Shown here one piece after another: positions 8,173-17,320 of a DNA stretch of 64,000 nt (position 1 is its first letter; every line of letters starts with the position of its first letter). The notes beneath the pieces were generated by a model. That model made no database searches. It was not told the DNA's origin and was given only the letters and a program-made list of their open reading frames with translations. Both the position numbers and the translations under genes were made by a program. Origin of the DNA: Rubripirellula obstinata (GTDB taxonomy: Bacteria; Planctomycetota; Planctomycetia; Pirellulales; Pirellulaceae); contig NZ_LWSK01000014.1 in NCBI RefSeq assembly GCF_001642955.1, forward strand, positions 1 to 64,000, in the 5' to 3' direction.

Positions 8173-9072
8173 ATGAATCGCTCCCTTGTCGTTGGATATG
8201 GGTATTTGGGGCGACGAGTCGCCAGTCTGGCAAAAAAAAACGGTGACATCGTTTATGCGACGACTCGCAATTCGCAAAAAATGAAGTCTATTTACGAAGA
8301 CGGGATTCATCCGATCCAGTGCGACTGGACGGATCGCTCTTCGTTGATTCGATCGATAGGAGAACTCGATAAGATCGACCGCGTTCTGGTCGCCGTTGCC
8401 TATGATCGAAGCAGCCAGATCGATCGAGATACGGCGATGGTCGGCGGGCTTGGCAACTTGATCGATGCGCTGCGGATTGATCCAAGCAGTGCCGCCAAGA
8501 CCAAGTTCTGTTACATCAGCACCACCGGTGTTTACCACCAAACCGGCGGCGTTTGGGTGGACGAAACGTCGCCAACTCGGCCAACACGCGACGGCGGTAA
8601 AGCACACTTGCGAGCCGAGGCATTGCTACGCAAAAAACTTGGACCGACGGGCTTTCGTACGCTGCGGTTGTCCGGAATCTACGGCCCCGGCCGCGTGCCA
8701 CGAGCCGCCGATGTGATCGCCGGTCGGCCAATCGCCTCGCCAGCCGACGGCTACCTAAACCTGATTCACGTCGATGATGCAGCCAGCGCCGTGATGGCTG
8801 CTTGGCAGTTACAACCAGGCGATGGTCATCACACTTACGTCATTAGCGACGACGCACCGGTCGTCCGGCGAATGTTCTATCAACACATCGCAGACCTATG
8901 CCACGCCGCATCCCCAACTTTTATCGATCCTGATAAAGATGCATCCGTTCGATTTCGCAGCGAGACCAATAAACGAATCTGGAATCGCAGGATGAAGAAA
9001 GACCTGGATTTCAAGCTTCAATTCCCAACCCATCGCGAAGGCCTGGCGGATGTACTGAAACCCGAAGCGTGA
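8173..9072 (+). CDS. NAD(P)-dependent epimerase/dehydratase family protein (extended SDR-like)
   Basis: Rossmann N-terminus MNRSLVVGYGYLGRRVASLA (GxGxxG-type), then YISTTGVYHQTGG with the Tyr expected in the active-site strand, and TLRLSGIYGPGR typical of NAD-dependent epimerases. About 299 residues from the ATG at 8173; an upstream GTG at 8128 would add 15 poorly conserved residues. The substrate is unknown. It is divergent from the protease pair and stands alone. Confidence 0.75.
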   Translation: MNRSLVVGYGYLGRRVASLAKKNGDIVYATTRNSQKMKSIYEDGIHPIQCDWTDRSSLIRSIGELDKIDRVLVAVAYDRSSQIDRDTAMVGGLGNLIDALRIDPSSAAKTKFCYISTTGVYHQTGGVWVDETSPTRPTRDGGKAHLRAEALLRKKLGPTGFRTLRLSGIYGPGRVPRAADVIAGRPIASPADGYLNLIHVDDAASAVMAAWQLQPGDGHHTYVISDDAPVVRRMFYQHIADLCHAASPTFIDPDKDASVRFRSETNKRIWNRRMKKDLDFKLQFPTHREGLADVLKPEA

Positions 9073-9315
9073 TGAAGCAAGTGTTAATCAGTTTTTAAAA
9101 ATTGGAACGCGAGCCGCGGACTCGCGTAAGCGGCCGGGCTGATGGAAATGCTCGAGGCGTTACCGCCGGTGGCTCACAAGAGCTTGCCCAGATTCGAAAA
9201 GAGAGTTGCCCTTGGCAGTGGAGTCAATCGAATCGACAGCCCCGGCATCCTGGCCTACAATTCGCCGTCGATCACCACTCTCGTTTGCTGTTCCTAGTTC
9301 ATTTTTTTATAAAAT

Positions 9316-10116
9316 ATGCTGACAAGAAAACCTATCTTCCCCGGAATCATCGAACTGAATTTTCAAGCCGGTGAAGTTTTGGGCTGCAACGTGTACTTGA
9401 TTTACGACTGTGATGAATGGTTGCTGATCGACATCGGATACGAAGATACCGTGGAGGATTTCGTTGAGATCATCCGTCAGCTTGATTTCCCTCTTTCGCA
9501 GTGCAAGACCCTGGTTGCCACGCATGCCGATGTGGACCACATCCAAGGACTGGCAAAGCTAAAGCAGATTCTAAAGACCACCGTGACCGCCCATCCCAAC
9601 GCGGTCAAACCGCTGGAATCCGGCGACACGCTGGTCACGTTGGCTGAGATCGAGGCACAGAATCTGAAACTAGAAATGCCGCCGGTCACGATCGAGCATC
9701 AGGTCAACGATGGTGATGTCATCAAAGTGGGCGGCATCGAATTAGAAGTTTGGCACACGCCAGGGCATACCGACAGCCAGTTGGCGTTCCGAGTCGGTGA
9801 CGTTTTACTGAGCGGTGACAACATCTATCGCGACGGATGCATCGGTGCGATTGACGCTCACCATGGCAGCGACATCAAGGCATTTGTTGGATCGCTAGAA
9901 CGGATCCGCGATAGCGATGTCCACTGGCTTGCACCAAGTCATGGCCCAATGTTCCGTAACGATAAAGCGTTCATGAACAAGACGATTGATCGAGTGCGTG
10001 GCTATCTGGAAATGGCCGACTTTGGAACGCTAGCCGAACGTTGGCCGTTGATGGACCAATGGGATGACGAAGTCGCCAGCGGTACGCTGCCCGAAGGACT
10101 TCAACTGCCTTCTTGA
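9316..10116 (+). CDS. Metallo-beta-lactamase fold hydrolase with HxDxDH metal motif
   Basis: 266 residues. The metal motif is THADVDH (H70, D72, D74, H75), a variant of HxHxDH with Asp in place of the second His. The downstream ligands WHTPGHTDSQ, LSGDNIY and APSHGPMF are in the usual order of glyoxalase-II-like MBL proteins. Function could be a thioester or lactone hydrolase. An AT-rich stretch (TTTTTTTATAAAAT, 9302-9315) directly precedes the ATG and may include a promoter element. No operon partner. Confidence 0.8.
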   Translation: MLTRKPIFPGIIELNFQAGEVLGCNVYLIYDCDEWLLIDIGYEDTVEDFVEIIRQLDFPLSQCKTLVATHADVDHIQGLAKLKQILKTTVTAHPNAVKPLESGDTLVTLAEIEAQNLKLEMPPVTIEHQVNDGDVIKVGGIELEVWHTPGHTDSQLAFRVGDVLLSGDNIYRDGCIGAIDAHHGSDIKAFVGSLERIRDSDVHWLAPSHGPMFRNDKAFMNKTIDRVRGYLEMADFGTLAERWPLMDQWDDEVASGTLPEGLQLPS

Positions 10117-10130
10117 AACCTGGTTTAAAA

Positions 10131-10202
10131 CGTAGCTGATCCCGCCAGGGTTCAGTTTGGCATCGGGTCGAGTTCGACTGAACCCTGGCGGGATCAGCTA
10201 CG
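10131..10202. repeat. CGTAGCTGATCCCGCCAGGG hairpin repeat
   Basis: 28-nt arms, CGTAGCTGATCCCGCCAGGG... and its near-perfect complement ...CCCTGGCGGGATCAGCTACG, separated by about 16 nt. It lies 14 nt after the MBL stop codon and could act as transcription terminator or RNA stabiliser. Other copies are at 13535-13654, 17321-17518 and, degenerate, 27104-27145. Confidence 0.9.
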
Positions 10203-10301
10203 GGCAGGTCCGAGCTGGACATCACCACTTTCGGCAGCCGCCTCGCGATAGAGAACGTTCGGCTTAGATCTGCAGCATGCCCGACGGCCAGGATCCACTA
10301 G

Positions 10302-10423
10302 TATTCCGCGTCACCTCAATTTTCGGGTAGCGGAACTCGCCAAGAGTTTCGGCTACGAGGGGGACGCCGAAAGTCTACGCGACTTCCGCTACCTCCTAAC
10401 CGAAGATTGAGCTGACATGGACT
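10302..10423. mobile_element. 122-bp MITE-like palindromic element, copy 1, flanked by ACTAG direct repeats
   Basis: Starts TATTCCGCGTCACCTC and ends GAGCTGACATGGACT. The ends are imperfect inverted repeats (about 19 of 24 positions). An inner stem pairs GTAGCGGAA with TTCCGCTAC, and TTTCGGC with GCCGAAA. Five bases on each side are ACTAG (10297-10301 and 10424-10428). Copy 2 at 17357-17478 is essentially identical but flanked by GCTAG on both sides, so the flanks look like target-site duplications. No transposase is encoded. Confidence 0.8.
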
Positions 10424-10517
10424 ACTAGGACCACCAGCCGATTAGCCTGCCTGCGGCGTTTTCAACGCATCTGATTATCTAAACGCGACGAAATAAGTCG
10501 ATGCGATCTGTCAGCCC

Positions 10518-10556
10518 ACAAAAAAAGCCGCTCGCACTTCGTGAGAAATGCGGCGA
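10518..10556 (-). terminator. Rho-independent terminator of the tRNA-Pro transcript
   Basis: Reading the minus strand, a GC-rich stem GCCGC...GCGGC with a GAAG loop is followed by seven T residues (complement of 10520-10526). It lies 9 nt downstream of the tRNA 3' end. Confidence 0.7.
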
Positions 10557-10564
10557 CTAATAAG

Positions 10565-10638
10565 TCGGGGCGACATGATTCGAACATGCGACCTTCTGGT
10601 CCCAAACCAGACGCTCTACCAGGCTGAGCTACGCCCCG
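10565..10638 (-). tRNA. tRNA-Pro (anticodon UGG)
   Basis: 74 nt on the minus strand. The acceptor CGGGGCG/CGCCCCG pairs perfectly with discriminator A. The D arm GCTCAGCCTGGTAGAGC, anticodon stem CTGGT/ACCAG with loop TTTGGGA (anticodon TGG), and T arm with GTTCGAATC are all present. CCA is not encoded. It decodes CCA and, by wobble, other proline codons. Confidence 0.95.
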
Positions 10639-10766
10639 ATTGTGAAAATCGGTTTTTTGCCGACGTGCGGCAGAATAGCTGACGGATCGGTTTTGCGAAA
10701 GGTTCGTTTGGGAAGGTTTTTTTGAGGTCCTTTCATCGGGGCCTCACAACCGTCATTCTGGTCATC

Positions 10767-11756
10767 ATGCGTGTTTTAGTGACCGGTTGCGGCGGATTCC
10801 TGGGTAGCGAGATCGTGCGGCAATTGATCGGCCGCGGCGACCAGGTGGTCGGTGTGTCGCGTGGCGATTACCCGAAATTGGCCGCGTTGGGGATGATTCC
10901 TGTTCGTGGGGATCTGGCGGAACGAGATTTCGTGCGGTCGGCGATCCGCGACATTGACGCGGTCGTCCATACTGCGGCGGTGGCCGGGGTTTGGGGGCCG
11001 GCGAGCTATTACGAGCGAAACAATAAGGTCGCGACGGATCATGTGATTGAGGCTTGCCAGGGCTCGGGGATCGGTTCGTTGGTGTTTACCAGCAGTCCCA
11101 GCGTGACCTTTTCGGGCGATCACCAGCGGAATGTGGACGAACGCGAGCCGTACCCAGACCACTGGTTGTGTCATTATCCCCGGACCAAGGCACTGGCGGA
11201 GCAGGCGGTTTTGGCGGCGGATAAACCGGGCGGGCTGCGGACCGTTTCGCTGCGACCTCACCTGATTTGGGGAAACGGCGACCCACATTTGCTGCCCCGA
11301 ATCGTCGCCAGAGCAAAAAGCGGGCGGCTGAGGATCGTTGGCGACGGGACCAATCGGGTGGATACTGTTCATGTGGTCAACGCTGCGGCGGCTCATTTGG
11401 ATGCGCTGGATACGTTAACGCAATCGACGAATCAGGCGGCTGGGCGGGCCTATTTTATTGCTCAGGATGAACCGGTGAATTGCTGGGATTGGATTGCGCA
11501 GATTTGTCAGATCGCTGGCGTGGCCCCGCCGAACAAAAAGATCTCGTTTTCGGCCGCCTTTCGGTTGGGAAGCGTTTTGGAAGCGGCTTATCGCATCACG
11601 GGGCGAAAATCTGAGCCGCCGATGACGCGTTTTGTGGCTGCTCAGTTGGCAAAGGATCACTACTTTGACATTTCCGCGGCTAAAGAACGGTTGGGGTATC
11701 GGGTCCGGGTCAGCATGGCGGAGGGTTTGGATCAGTTGCGGGGTGAATTCTTCTAG
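10767..11756 (+). CDS. OleD/3-beta-HSD-like NAD-dependent reductase (extended SDR)
   Basis: About 329 residues from the ATG at 10767. Rossmann motif VLVTGCGGFLGSEIV, then VVHTAAVAGVWGP, the Ser strand FTSSPSVTF and the catalytic pair YPRTKA (YxxxK). This pattern and the LRPHLIWGNGDPHLLPRI segment fit the OleD / 3-beta-hydroxysteroid dehydrogenase-like group, where OleD reduces a 2-alkyl-3-ketoacid in long-chain olefin synthesis. The ketosynthase and acyl carrier protein that follow in the same direction suggest a beta-keto-acyl substrate, but oleABC partners are not adjacent. The pathway assignment is therefore tentative. Confidence 0.75.
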   Translation: MRVLVTGCGGFLGSEIVRQLIGRGDQVVGVSRGDYPKLAALGMIPVRGDLAERDFVRSAIRDIDAVVHTAAVAGVWGPASYYERNNKVATDHVIEACQGSGIGSLVFTSSPSVTFSGDHQRNVDEREPYPDHWLCHYPRTKALAEQAVLAADKPGGLRTVSLRPHLIWGNGDPHLLPRIVARAKSGRLRIVGDGTNRVDTVHVVNAAAAHLDALDTLTQSTNQAAGRAYFIAQDEPVNCWDWIAQICQIAGVAPPNKKISFSAAFRLGSVLEAAYRITGRKSEPPMTRFVAAQLAKDHYFDISAAKERLGYRVRVSMAEGLDQLRGEFF

Positions 11757-11942
11757 TGCTGGCTTTGCGGGCTCTAGGAATTTGTCGGTGAAATCGATCG
11801 CTCGGAATCGCTGCCGAGACATTGCGGGTTTTGGTGTGGATTGTTAGCCTTTTGAATTGCCAGCGGATATGCAATCCGGCAGGCCGATAACCGTTTTGCA
11901 CTTAAAAACTTTGCCTTTTCGCACGTAGGCTTTTTCTCGACT

Positions 11943-13205
11943 GTGATCGCTCCCAACCTGGCTTCTGATTTACCCGACAACCAACGCATCGTGATTACCG
12001 GTGTCGGATTGACCGCGCCCAACGGCAACGATTGGGCTTCGTATCGCGAGGCTCTGTTGGAGGGTCGCAGCGGCGTTCGTCCTTATGAGATTCGCTACTT
12101 TGGCGAGACTCTGGCCGGCGTCTGCGACTTTGACAACAAGCGTTATCAAACCAAAAAAGACCTGCGTCGTGGAACGCGTGCGGGCAGCGTCGGGTGTTAC
12201 GCGGCCAACGAAGCCGTCAAACATTCCGGGCTGGATTGGGACAATTTCGATAAGTCACGCGTCGGCATTTACGTCGGTGTGACTGAGCACGGGAACGTCG
12301 AAACCGAAAACGAAATTTTCGTGATTAAGGGATTTGATTACGACACCAGTTGCTGGTCGCATCACCACAATCCTCGCACAGTCGCCAACAATCCGGCGGG
12401 CGAGATTGCGTTGAACATGAACATCACCGGGCCGCATTACACGATCGGTGCCGCCTGTGCCGCCGGCAACGCTGGGTTGATCCAGGGTGCCCAGATGTTG
12501 CGTTTGAACGAATGTGATTTGGCGATCGCGGGCGGAACTAGCGAGAGTATTCACACGTTTGGAATCTTTGCCAGTTTCAATTCACAGAACGCTTTGGCCA
12601 CCAACGAAGATCCCTCGAAAGCGTCGCGGCCGTTTGACATGGACCGAAACGGAATCGTCGTTGCCGAAGGCGGATGCCTGTACACGTTGGAACGGCTTAG
12701 CGATGCAAAAGCACGCGATGCAAAGATCTACGGCGAGTTGGTTGGGTACGCGATGAACACGGACGCGACCGACTTTGTGTTGCCCAATCCGGAAAGGCAG
12801 GCACAGTGCGTTGAAATGGCTCTGAAACGAGCGGGTTTGAACGCCGACCAGATCGACATTGTCAGCACTCATGCGACCGGCACGTCCAGCGGTGATTCGC
12901 AGGAATGCAAGGCGCTTCGCAGCGTTTTTGGCGAGTGCAGCAGTACTCGGATCAACAACACCAAGTCATACATTGGCCACGCGATGGGTGCGGCTGGGGC
13001 GTTGGAATTGGCCGGCAATTTGGCGTCATTTGATGATCATGTCGTTCACCCTACAATCAATGTGGACAGCCTTGATCCCGAATGTGCTCTGCCCGGTTTG
13101 GTGCTGAACGAGTCGCAGCAGGCAAAACGAGTGGACTATATTTTGAACAATTCGTTCGGGATGTTGGGAATCAATTCAGTCGTTATCATTGGGCGAATGA
13201 ATTAA
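11943..13205 (+). CDS. Beta-ketoacyl-ACP synthase, FabF-like (KAS II type)
   Basis: 420 residues, close to the usual FabF length. The catalytic set is intact: Cys172 in IGAACAAGNAG, His310 in STHATGTSSGD and His346 in KSYIGHAMGAAG. It performs decarboxylative Claisen condensation of malonyl-ACP with an acyl group. GTG start at 11943, giving IAPNLASDLP before IVITGVGLTAPNG. A dedicated acyl carrier protein gene follows after 47 nt. This and the upstream OleD-like gene suggest a specialised lipid or polyketide pathway rather than the housekeeping fatty-acid gene, which is usually near fabD/fabG. Confidence 0.88.
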   Translation: MIAPNLASDLPDNQRIVITGVGLTAPNGNDWASYREALLEGRSGVRPYEIRYFGETLAGVCDFDNKRYQTKKDLRRGTRAGSVGCYAANEAVKHSGLDWDNFDKSRVGIYVGVTEHGNVETENEIFVIKGFDYDTSCWSHHHNPRTVANNPAGEIALNMNITGPHYTIGAACAAGNAGLIQGAQMLRLNECDLAIAGGTSESIHTFGIFASFNSQNALATNEDPSKASRPFDMDRNGIVVAEGGCLYTLERLSDAKARDAKIYGELVGYAMNTDATDFVLPNPERQAQCVEMALKRAGLNADQIDIVSTHATGTSSGDSQECKALRSVFGECSSTRINNTKSYIGHAMGAAGALELAGNLASFDDHVVHPTINVDSLDPECALPGLVLNESQQAKRVDYILNNSFGMLGINSVVIIGRMN

Positions 13206-13252
13206 CTTTTGGGTCACCCTTCAAATACACCTTTCGACAAGCAAGAAAAAGA

Positions 13253-13513
13253 ATGACGCCTGCTGAAATTCGCGATGAAATCATTGACATCCTGGAAGAC
13301 ATTTCGCCTGATGACGAGATGGACAACCTGGATGATGACCAAGCCTTCCGCGACCAATTAGAATTGGACAGCATGGATTTCTTGGACATTGTGATGGAAT
13401 TGCGAAAACGCCACCGCGTGCAAATTCCAGAAGAGGATTACGGCAACCTGGCCAGCATGACTTCGACGGTGACTTACCTTGAACCGAAGATGAAGGACAT
13501 CGTCAAGGCGTAG
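13253..13513 (+). CDS. Acyl carrier protein
   Basis: 86 residues, acidic and helical, with the 4'-phosphopantetheine attachment serine in LELDSMDFLD (Ser40). It carries acyl intermediates as thioesters for the ketosynthase upstream. ATG at 13253 is preceded by GCAAGAAAAAGA as a purine-rich ribosome-binding region. It is more divergent than housekeeping AcpP (EDISPDDEMDNLDDD before the DSM motif), supporting a specialised role. Confidence 0.9.
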   Translation: MTPAEIRDEIIDILEDISPDDEMDNLDDDQAFRDQLELDSMDFLDIVMELRKRHRVQIPEEDYGNLASMTSTVTYLEPKMKDIVKA

Positions 13514-13534
13514 CCGGGCACGGATCGGTTTGAA

Positions 13535-13654
13535 CGTAGCTGATCCCGCCAGGGTTCAGTGCAAGATTAGTTCAGGCCACGATTAGTTCAGGCCACCATT
13601 GGTTCAGTTCACGATTGGTTCAAGCTCGACTGAACCCTGGCGGGATCAGCTACG
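13535..13654. repeat. CGTAGCTGATCCCGCCAGGG hairpin repeat with extended loop
   Basis: Same arms as at 10131-10202, but the loop is expanded by short direct repeats resembling GATTAGTTCAGGCCAC (three to four degenerate copies, 13564-13620). It lies 22 nt after the acyl carrier protein and between convergent genes, so it may terminate both. Confidence 0.88.
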
Positions 13655-13674
13655 GGCATGTCGCATGCTACGTC

Positions 13675-14649
13675 TTATCGCTTCGCGGGGCCGTTTGGAC
13701 CTTCGGCTTGCTGTGCCGCTGGTTCCTCTGGAACGGCAAATTCTTCGCGAAGGATTTTCCAGTCGGATGGTGGTTTTTCGGGAATGAAATTCCGGGTCAC
13801 GAAACGTTGGAAGTTATCCGCCAGGCTGTTGCGCTTCACTTCTTGGAATTCGTAGTGATCCCAAACCGGTGCAAGTTTTGCGTCGAAGTTGGGTGCGTAC
13901 ATGACCAAGGCTTTGGGTTGGAACGTTTTGGCCTCCAGAGCGACCTGCACCATCTTGTATTGGGCTCGATCTTCGCCGCGTTTCGGCCAAACTTCCAACA
14001 GGATGACGTCGGGTGCGGGAGCTTGCGTTTGGCGAACCCAATAGCGTTGTTTCAGTTGAGCCGCGTCCAGATTGAACACGAACGGCAACGGGCTGCTGAT
14101 AATGTTTTTGCCTTGCATTCCCGGTGGCAAATCTTGGATCCGGCATTCTTTTGCGTTGCGGTCAAATTCGATCAACTGCTTGCCGTTGCAGACCCAGTGT
14201 TCGCCGAAGCGATCCGCAGCCGGCTTGAAGTCAGGTTTTGCGGCAACCATGCCAGCGTAGAAAACAATTTGTTCGACACGAATCAGGCCGCGATCAGGCG
14301 CGGCATACTTGATGATGCCTTGCGATTTATTGGCGGGCACGCCCAAGGGAGCTGACGCGGCGTCGTAATGAAAACGCAGGAACTTGACGTCCAACGTTTT
14401 GGTGCCGTTGCTCTGGTTTTGCCAGTTTTGCAGGACTTGATCGAGCTGTTGTTGGGCGGCCGGAGAGATCGCGCCAAAGGGCGCTTGCCCAGCGGCGTTT
14501 GCATTTCCGTTTTGAGCTGCAGCTTGTTGTGTTCCAGCTTGTTGTGTTCCAGCTTGTTGTGTTCCGGCTTGCTGTGTTCCAGCTTGCTGGGCAACAACTG
14601 AACTGGAAACCAGAAAGACCAACATACTAGTCAAGATCGATCGCATCAT
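13675..14649 (-). CDS. Secreted TIGR03009-family planctomycete protein
   Basis: A signal peptide follows MMRSILTSMLVFLVSSSVVAQ. Next come four to five QAGTQ pentapeptide repeats (15-bp DNA repeats near 14528-14590), then a conserved domain with FDYDAAS-like strand FHYDAASAPLG, YWVRQTQAPAPDVILLEVWPKR and the C-terminal FQRFVTRNFIPEKPP. These match my recollection of TIGR03009, a planctomycete-restricted family resembling LolA/RseB-type lipoprotein-handling folds; function unknown. The ATG pair at 14649/14646 is preferred over the TTG at 14691 because it gives a normal signal peptide. Confidence 0.75.
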   Translation of the reverse strand: MMRSILTSMLVFLVSSSVVAQQAGTQQAGTQQAGTQQAGTQQAAAQNGNANAAGQAPFGAISPAAQQQLDQVLQNWQNQSNGTKTLDVKFLRFHYDAASAPLGVPANKSQGIIKYAAPDRGLIRVEQIVFYAGMVAAKPDFKPAADRFGEHWVCNGKQLIEFDRNAKECRIQDLPPGMQGKNIISSPLPFVFNLDAAQLKQRYWVRQTQAPAPDVILLEVWPKRGEDRAQYKMVQVALEAKTFQPKALVMYAPNFDAKLAPVWDHYEFQEVKRNSLADNFQRFVTRNFIPEKPPSDWKILREEFAVPEEPAAQQAEGPNGPAKR

Positions 14650-14849
14650 CCGTGAGCGCCTGTGTGGGTACGCGTGAAACTCGCCGGGCAAAGGTTCCTT
14701 CCCTCGCCCGCGTCCTGCCCTTGTAACAAGGCTAACCCAATCAGCGAAAGGTCAGAAAGCCAATTAGATCCCGTCGTTCCATCAAAGTAGGCCGTAGCGA
14801 GTGAAACGAGTTACGGCAGGGCGCGTAGAACGTCTGCCGATTGGGGTGT

Positions 14850-16907
14850 CTACCTAGGTTCCATCAAATCGACGTCTTGCAGATCCATTGAATTTTCGTC
14901 GAAGAAATCCAGGGTGCCTTCGTCAGCAACAGGTTGCGTTAGCGTACCGGTGTCGCTTGGCGATTCGATCGTGTGCATGAACGGCGCATCCAACATGTCG
15001 CTGTCAATCATGTCGGTGGCGGCAATCGAATAGTCGGGTTCTTTGCTGAGAACATTTCGCGGCAAACCGCATTCGCAAATTCGGCTGATATCAACACGCT
15101 CGCTCTGCAACAACAATCCGGTCACTCGTTTTAGATTGACCAGCGACAGGTTGTAGGTCAGTTGAGCCGTCAGGTATTCAAACTCGGCACCGGCGAGCTG
15201 GTTTTGTGCGATCAACAAGTTTTCCAACGACAGCGCTTTGTCGGTTTGGTCGCCAGGCAGGCTGTCCCAGCGAGCCGTCATCGCGTCAAGCTGAGCCGCC
15301 CGAGCTCGCATGGCGGCTTGCTTGGTTGATAATTCTGTCATCGATGTCTGCAATTCGCGAACACCCACGGCGACTTCGTGGCGAATCGTTTCCAGCGTCG
15401 TGTTGTACTGGTTACTGATCTGCCGAACTTCCAACTTGCGACGACGCAAACGAGCTCTGGCGGCCCGGTTGCCGACGGGGCGTTCGTACTGCAAACCGAT
15501 TCCGTAACTGGGGGCTCCGATCGAAAATTGGTTTTCAAACGCTTGGACCGCATTGCCCTGAGCCGCCAAGCCGGCAACGTAAGTTTGTGTGACCAAGTTC
15601 AGCACGGGCATCAATTCGTTTTTGGACATGTCCAAGCGGATGCTAGCCGATTTGATCTGCTTGATCGCCTGCAACACTTCCGGCCGATTCTGCATCGCCA
15701 TCGCGACGGATTCTTGCAGGTCAGCGGAACTGGAAACGAACGATGGTGCATCGGTGGGCAGCAATTCAACGTCGGCGTAGGCCGGATTGTTGACCAGCGA
15801 ACGAAGGCGAGATTGTGCGTTGCGAACCGCAGCTTGGGCACGCACCAAATCACTGTGACGTGATGCGATCGCGGCTTCGGCACTGACCAATTGCGATGCG
15901 TTGGCGTCGAATTCACTGCGGGCAGCCAAGCGGTCATAGATTGCTTTGCCTCGCAAGTAGGAATTGGTTTTCTGGAACAACGCGGCACGTTCCAAGTACA
16001 ACGCCCAATAGGATCGAGCGACTTCCAACAGGTGCGATTCAAGTTGCCGACGAAATTCATCGCTGGCGACTTCTTGGTCAATCTTGGCCAGGCAAATCAA
16101 GCTCTCGTTGTAACGTCGGCCACGGCCACGCATCAGCGGCTGAGTGAATCCCATCACCAATCTCGCGGTGCCTTGCGGATCGGGAACAAAGAATTGTGAA
16201 TTGTTGTCCTGAAATCCGAATTGTTGCGAGACGTCGAAGGTGCCGCCGGTGCGAGTTCGTTTTCGCATTCCGCCACGCGCGGTCAGGTTATGATCGTTGA
16301 AACGGTCAATGCCGGCACCCGCGGTCAGCGTGTTGCCGATCGGATCGCTGACGTCGTCCCAGCGGGAATCGAGGTATTGGTGCCAATCGAACGACGCGGA
16401 CGCTTCCACGACTGCGGTTTCGCGAATCAACGGCAGGTCGCTGAAGACTTGAACCTGGGCGCTGTATTGCAGCGTCGCCATCAACGCGTCTTCCAAGCGA
16501 AGTGGCATCGAGGTGAGTTCCGCGTTGAGCGGTTCGGCCACAAACGGCGTCCACCATCCCGCGTCGTACTGAACGTTGACGGATGGGGTAAAGGACTGTT
16601 CCAGGTTGGCGTGCGTTTGTTGCATCGCGGCCAAGTCGGGCGACAGTGACGACGAGGCCGATTGAGCTGACGCATTCTGCGTTGCTGCGGGAGCGGCCAC
16701 ACCAACGATCAGTACAGCTAAGCCGCATCGAAGGAATCGGCGAAGTCGTGATGGTTTGCGAGTCAAAGGTGCGGCTGATTTGTGAGAATTCGTTTCAGCA
16801 GGTGCGCACGAAGTTTGAGGCCGTTGAGGGAGCAAGGCACCATTCCGTTGGTGAGTGGGGGGGAGGAGGCCGGTAGCGCAGAACGCTACCGAATGCTTTG
16901 CTAGCAT
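14850..16907 (-). CDS. TolC-family outer-membrane efflux protein
   Basis: 685 residues. After a long N-terminal extension a signal sequence (CGLAVLIVGVAAPAA, about 62-76) is followed by two outer-membrane-efflux repeats with long coiled-coil helices (about 170-330 and 390-590). Examples are the segments RSYWALYLERAAL and LENLLIAQNQLAGAEFEYL. The C-terminus is an acidic tail. It would provide the outer-membrane channel for the adaptor genes upstream (17559-22256). The 651-bp gap to them is filled with repeats, so it may have its own promoter. The ATG at 16907 gives an unusually long pre-signal segment; a TTG near residue 49 is an alternative. Confidence 0.85.
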   Translation of the reverse strand: MLAKHSVAFCATGLLPPTHQRNGALLPQRPQTSCAPAETNSHKSAAPLTRKPSRLRRFLRCGLAVLIVGVAAPAATQNASAQSASSSLSPDLAAMQQTHANLEQSFTPSVNVQYDAGWWTPFVAEPLNAELTSMPLRLEDALMATLQYSAQVQVFSDLPLIRETAVVEASASFDWHQYLDSRWDDVSDPIGNTLTAGAGIDRFNDHNLTARGGMRKRTRTGGTFDVSQQFGFQDNNSQFFVPDPQGTARLVMGFTQPLMRGRGRRYNESLICLAKIDQEVASDEFRRQLESHLLEVARSYWALYLERAALFQKTNSYLRGKAIYDRLAARSEFDANASQLVSAEAAIASRHSDLVRAQAAVRNAQSRLRSLVNNPAYADVELLPTDAPSFVSSSADLQESVAMAMQNRPEVLQAIKQIKSASIRLDMSKNELMPVLNLVTQTYVAGLAAQGNAVQAFENQFSIGAPSYGIGLQYERPVGNRAARARLRRRKLEVRQISNQYNTTLETIRHEVAVGVRELQTSMTELSTKQAAMRARAAQLDAMTARWDSLPGDQTDKALSLENLLIAQNQLAGAEFEYLTAQLTYNLSLVNLKRVTGLLLQSERVDISRICECGLPRNVLSKEPDYSIAATDMIDSDMLDAPFMHTIESPSDTGTLTQPVADEGTLDFFDENSMDLQDVDLMEPR

Positions 16908-17110
16908 CGGAACGATCTCTCGCTCGGGCGCAGTGAACTTATTTGCGCCATCCCAATCGCTTCATTCGGAAAGATTCCGAAAGTTGGTTCATTAAGAAGC
17001 TTGGCAGATTAGTTCGGCCACTACGGTAAGACCGTGCCTGCTGCTCGCCTTAGCGTTCCGGAAAACGATGCCGCGTGTCGAATCGCTCCACACAGCCTTC
17101 ATGCTCCCAA

Positions 17111-17219
17111 TTTTTTTGTCTTTAATTTTTTTGTCTAATCTTCACCAGAAGGCGTGGTGTGCTGTCTGGTTGAAACGCGACATTGGGAGGATTTAGACAA
17201 AAAAAATAGCGACAAAAGA
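17111..17219. repeat. T-rich inverted repeat (TTTTTTTGTCTTTAA family)
   Basis: Left arm TTTTTTTGTCTTTAATTTTT with TTGTCTAATC, right arm GATTTAGACAAAAAAAATAG with GACAAAAG. The central part CAGAAGGCGTGGTGTGCTG is shared with the three copies in 24318-25001. Confidence 0.85.
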
Positions 17220-17320
17220 TCGCGGTGGTCGCTGTGTCTTTGAGGCAATCGGCAGATAATTTCGTGCAAGTGTTAGTGGACGCACTAAGGAACTGTCCCT
17301 AACTAACTTCCCGGTTTTCC

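Noticed and set aside
13615-14355. 246-codon plus-strand frame
   Set aside because: Antisense of the TIGR03009 gene, which has a signal peptide and family motifs.
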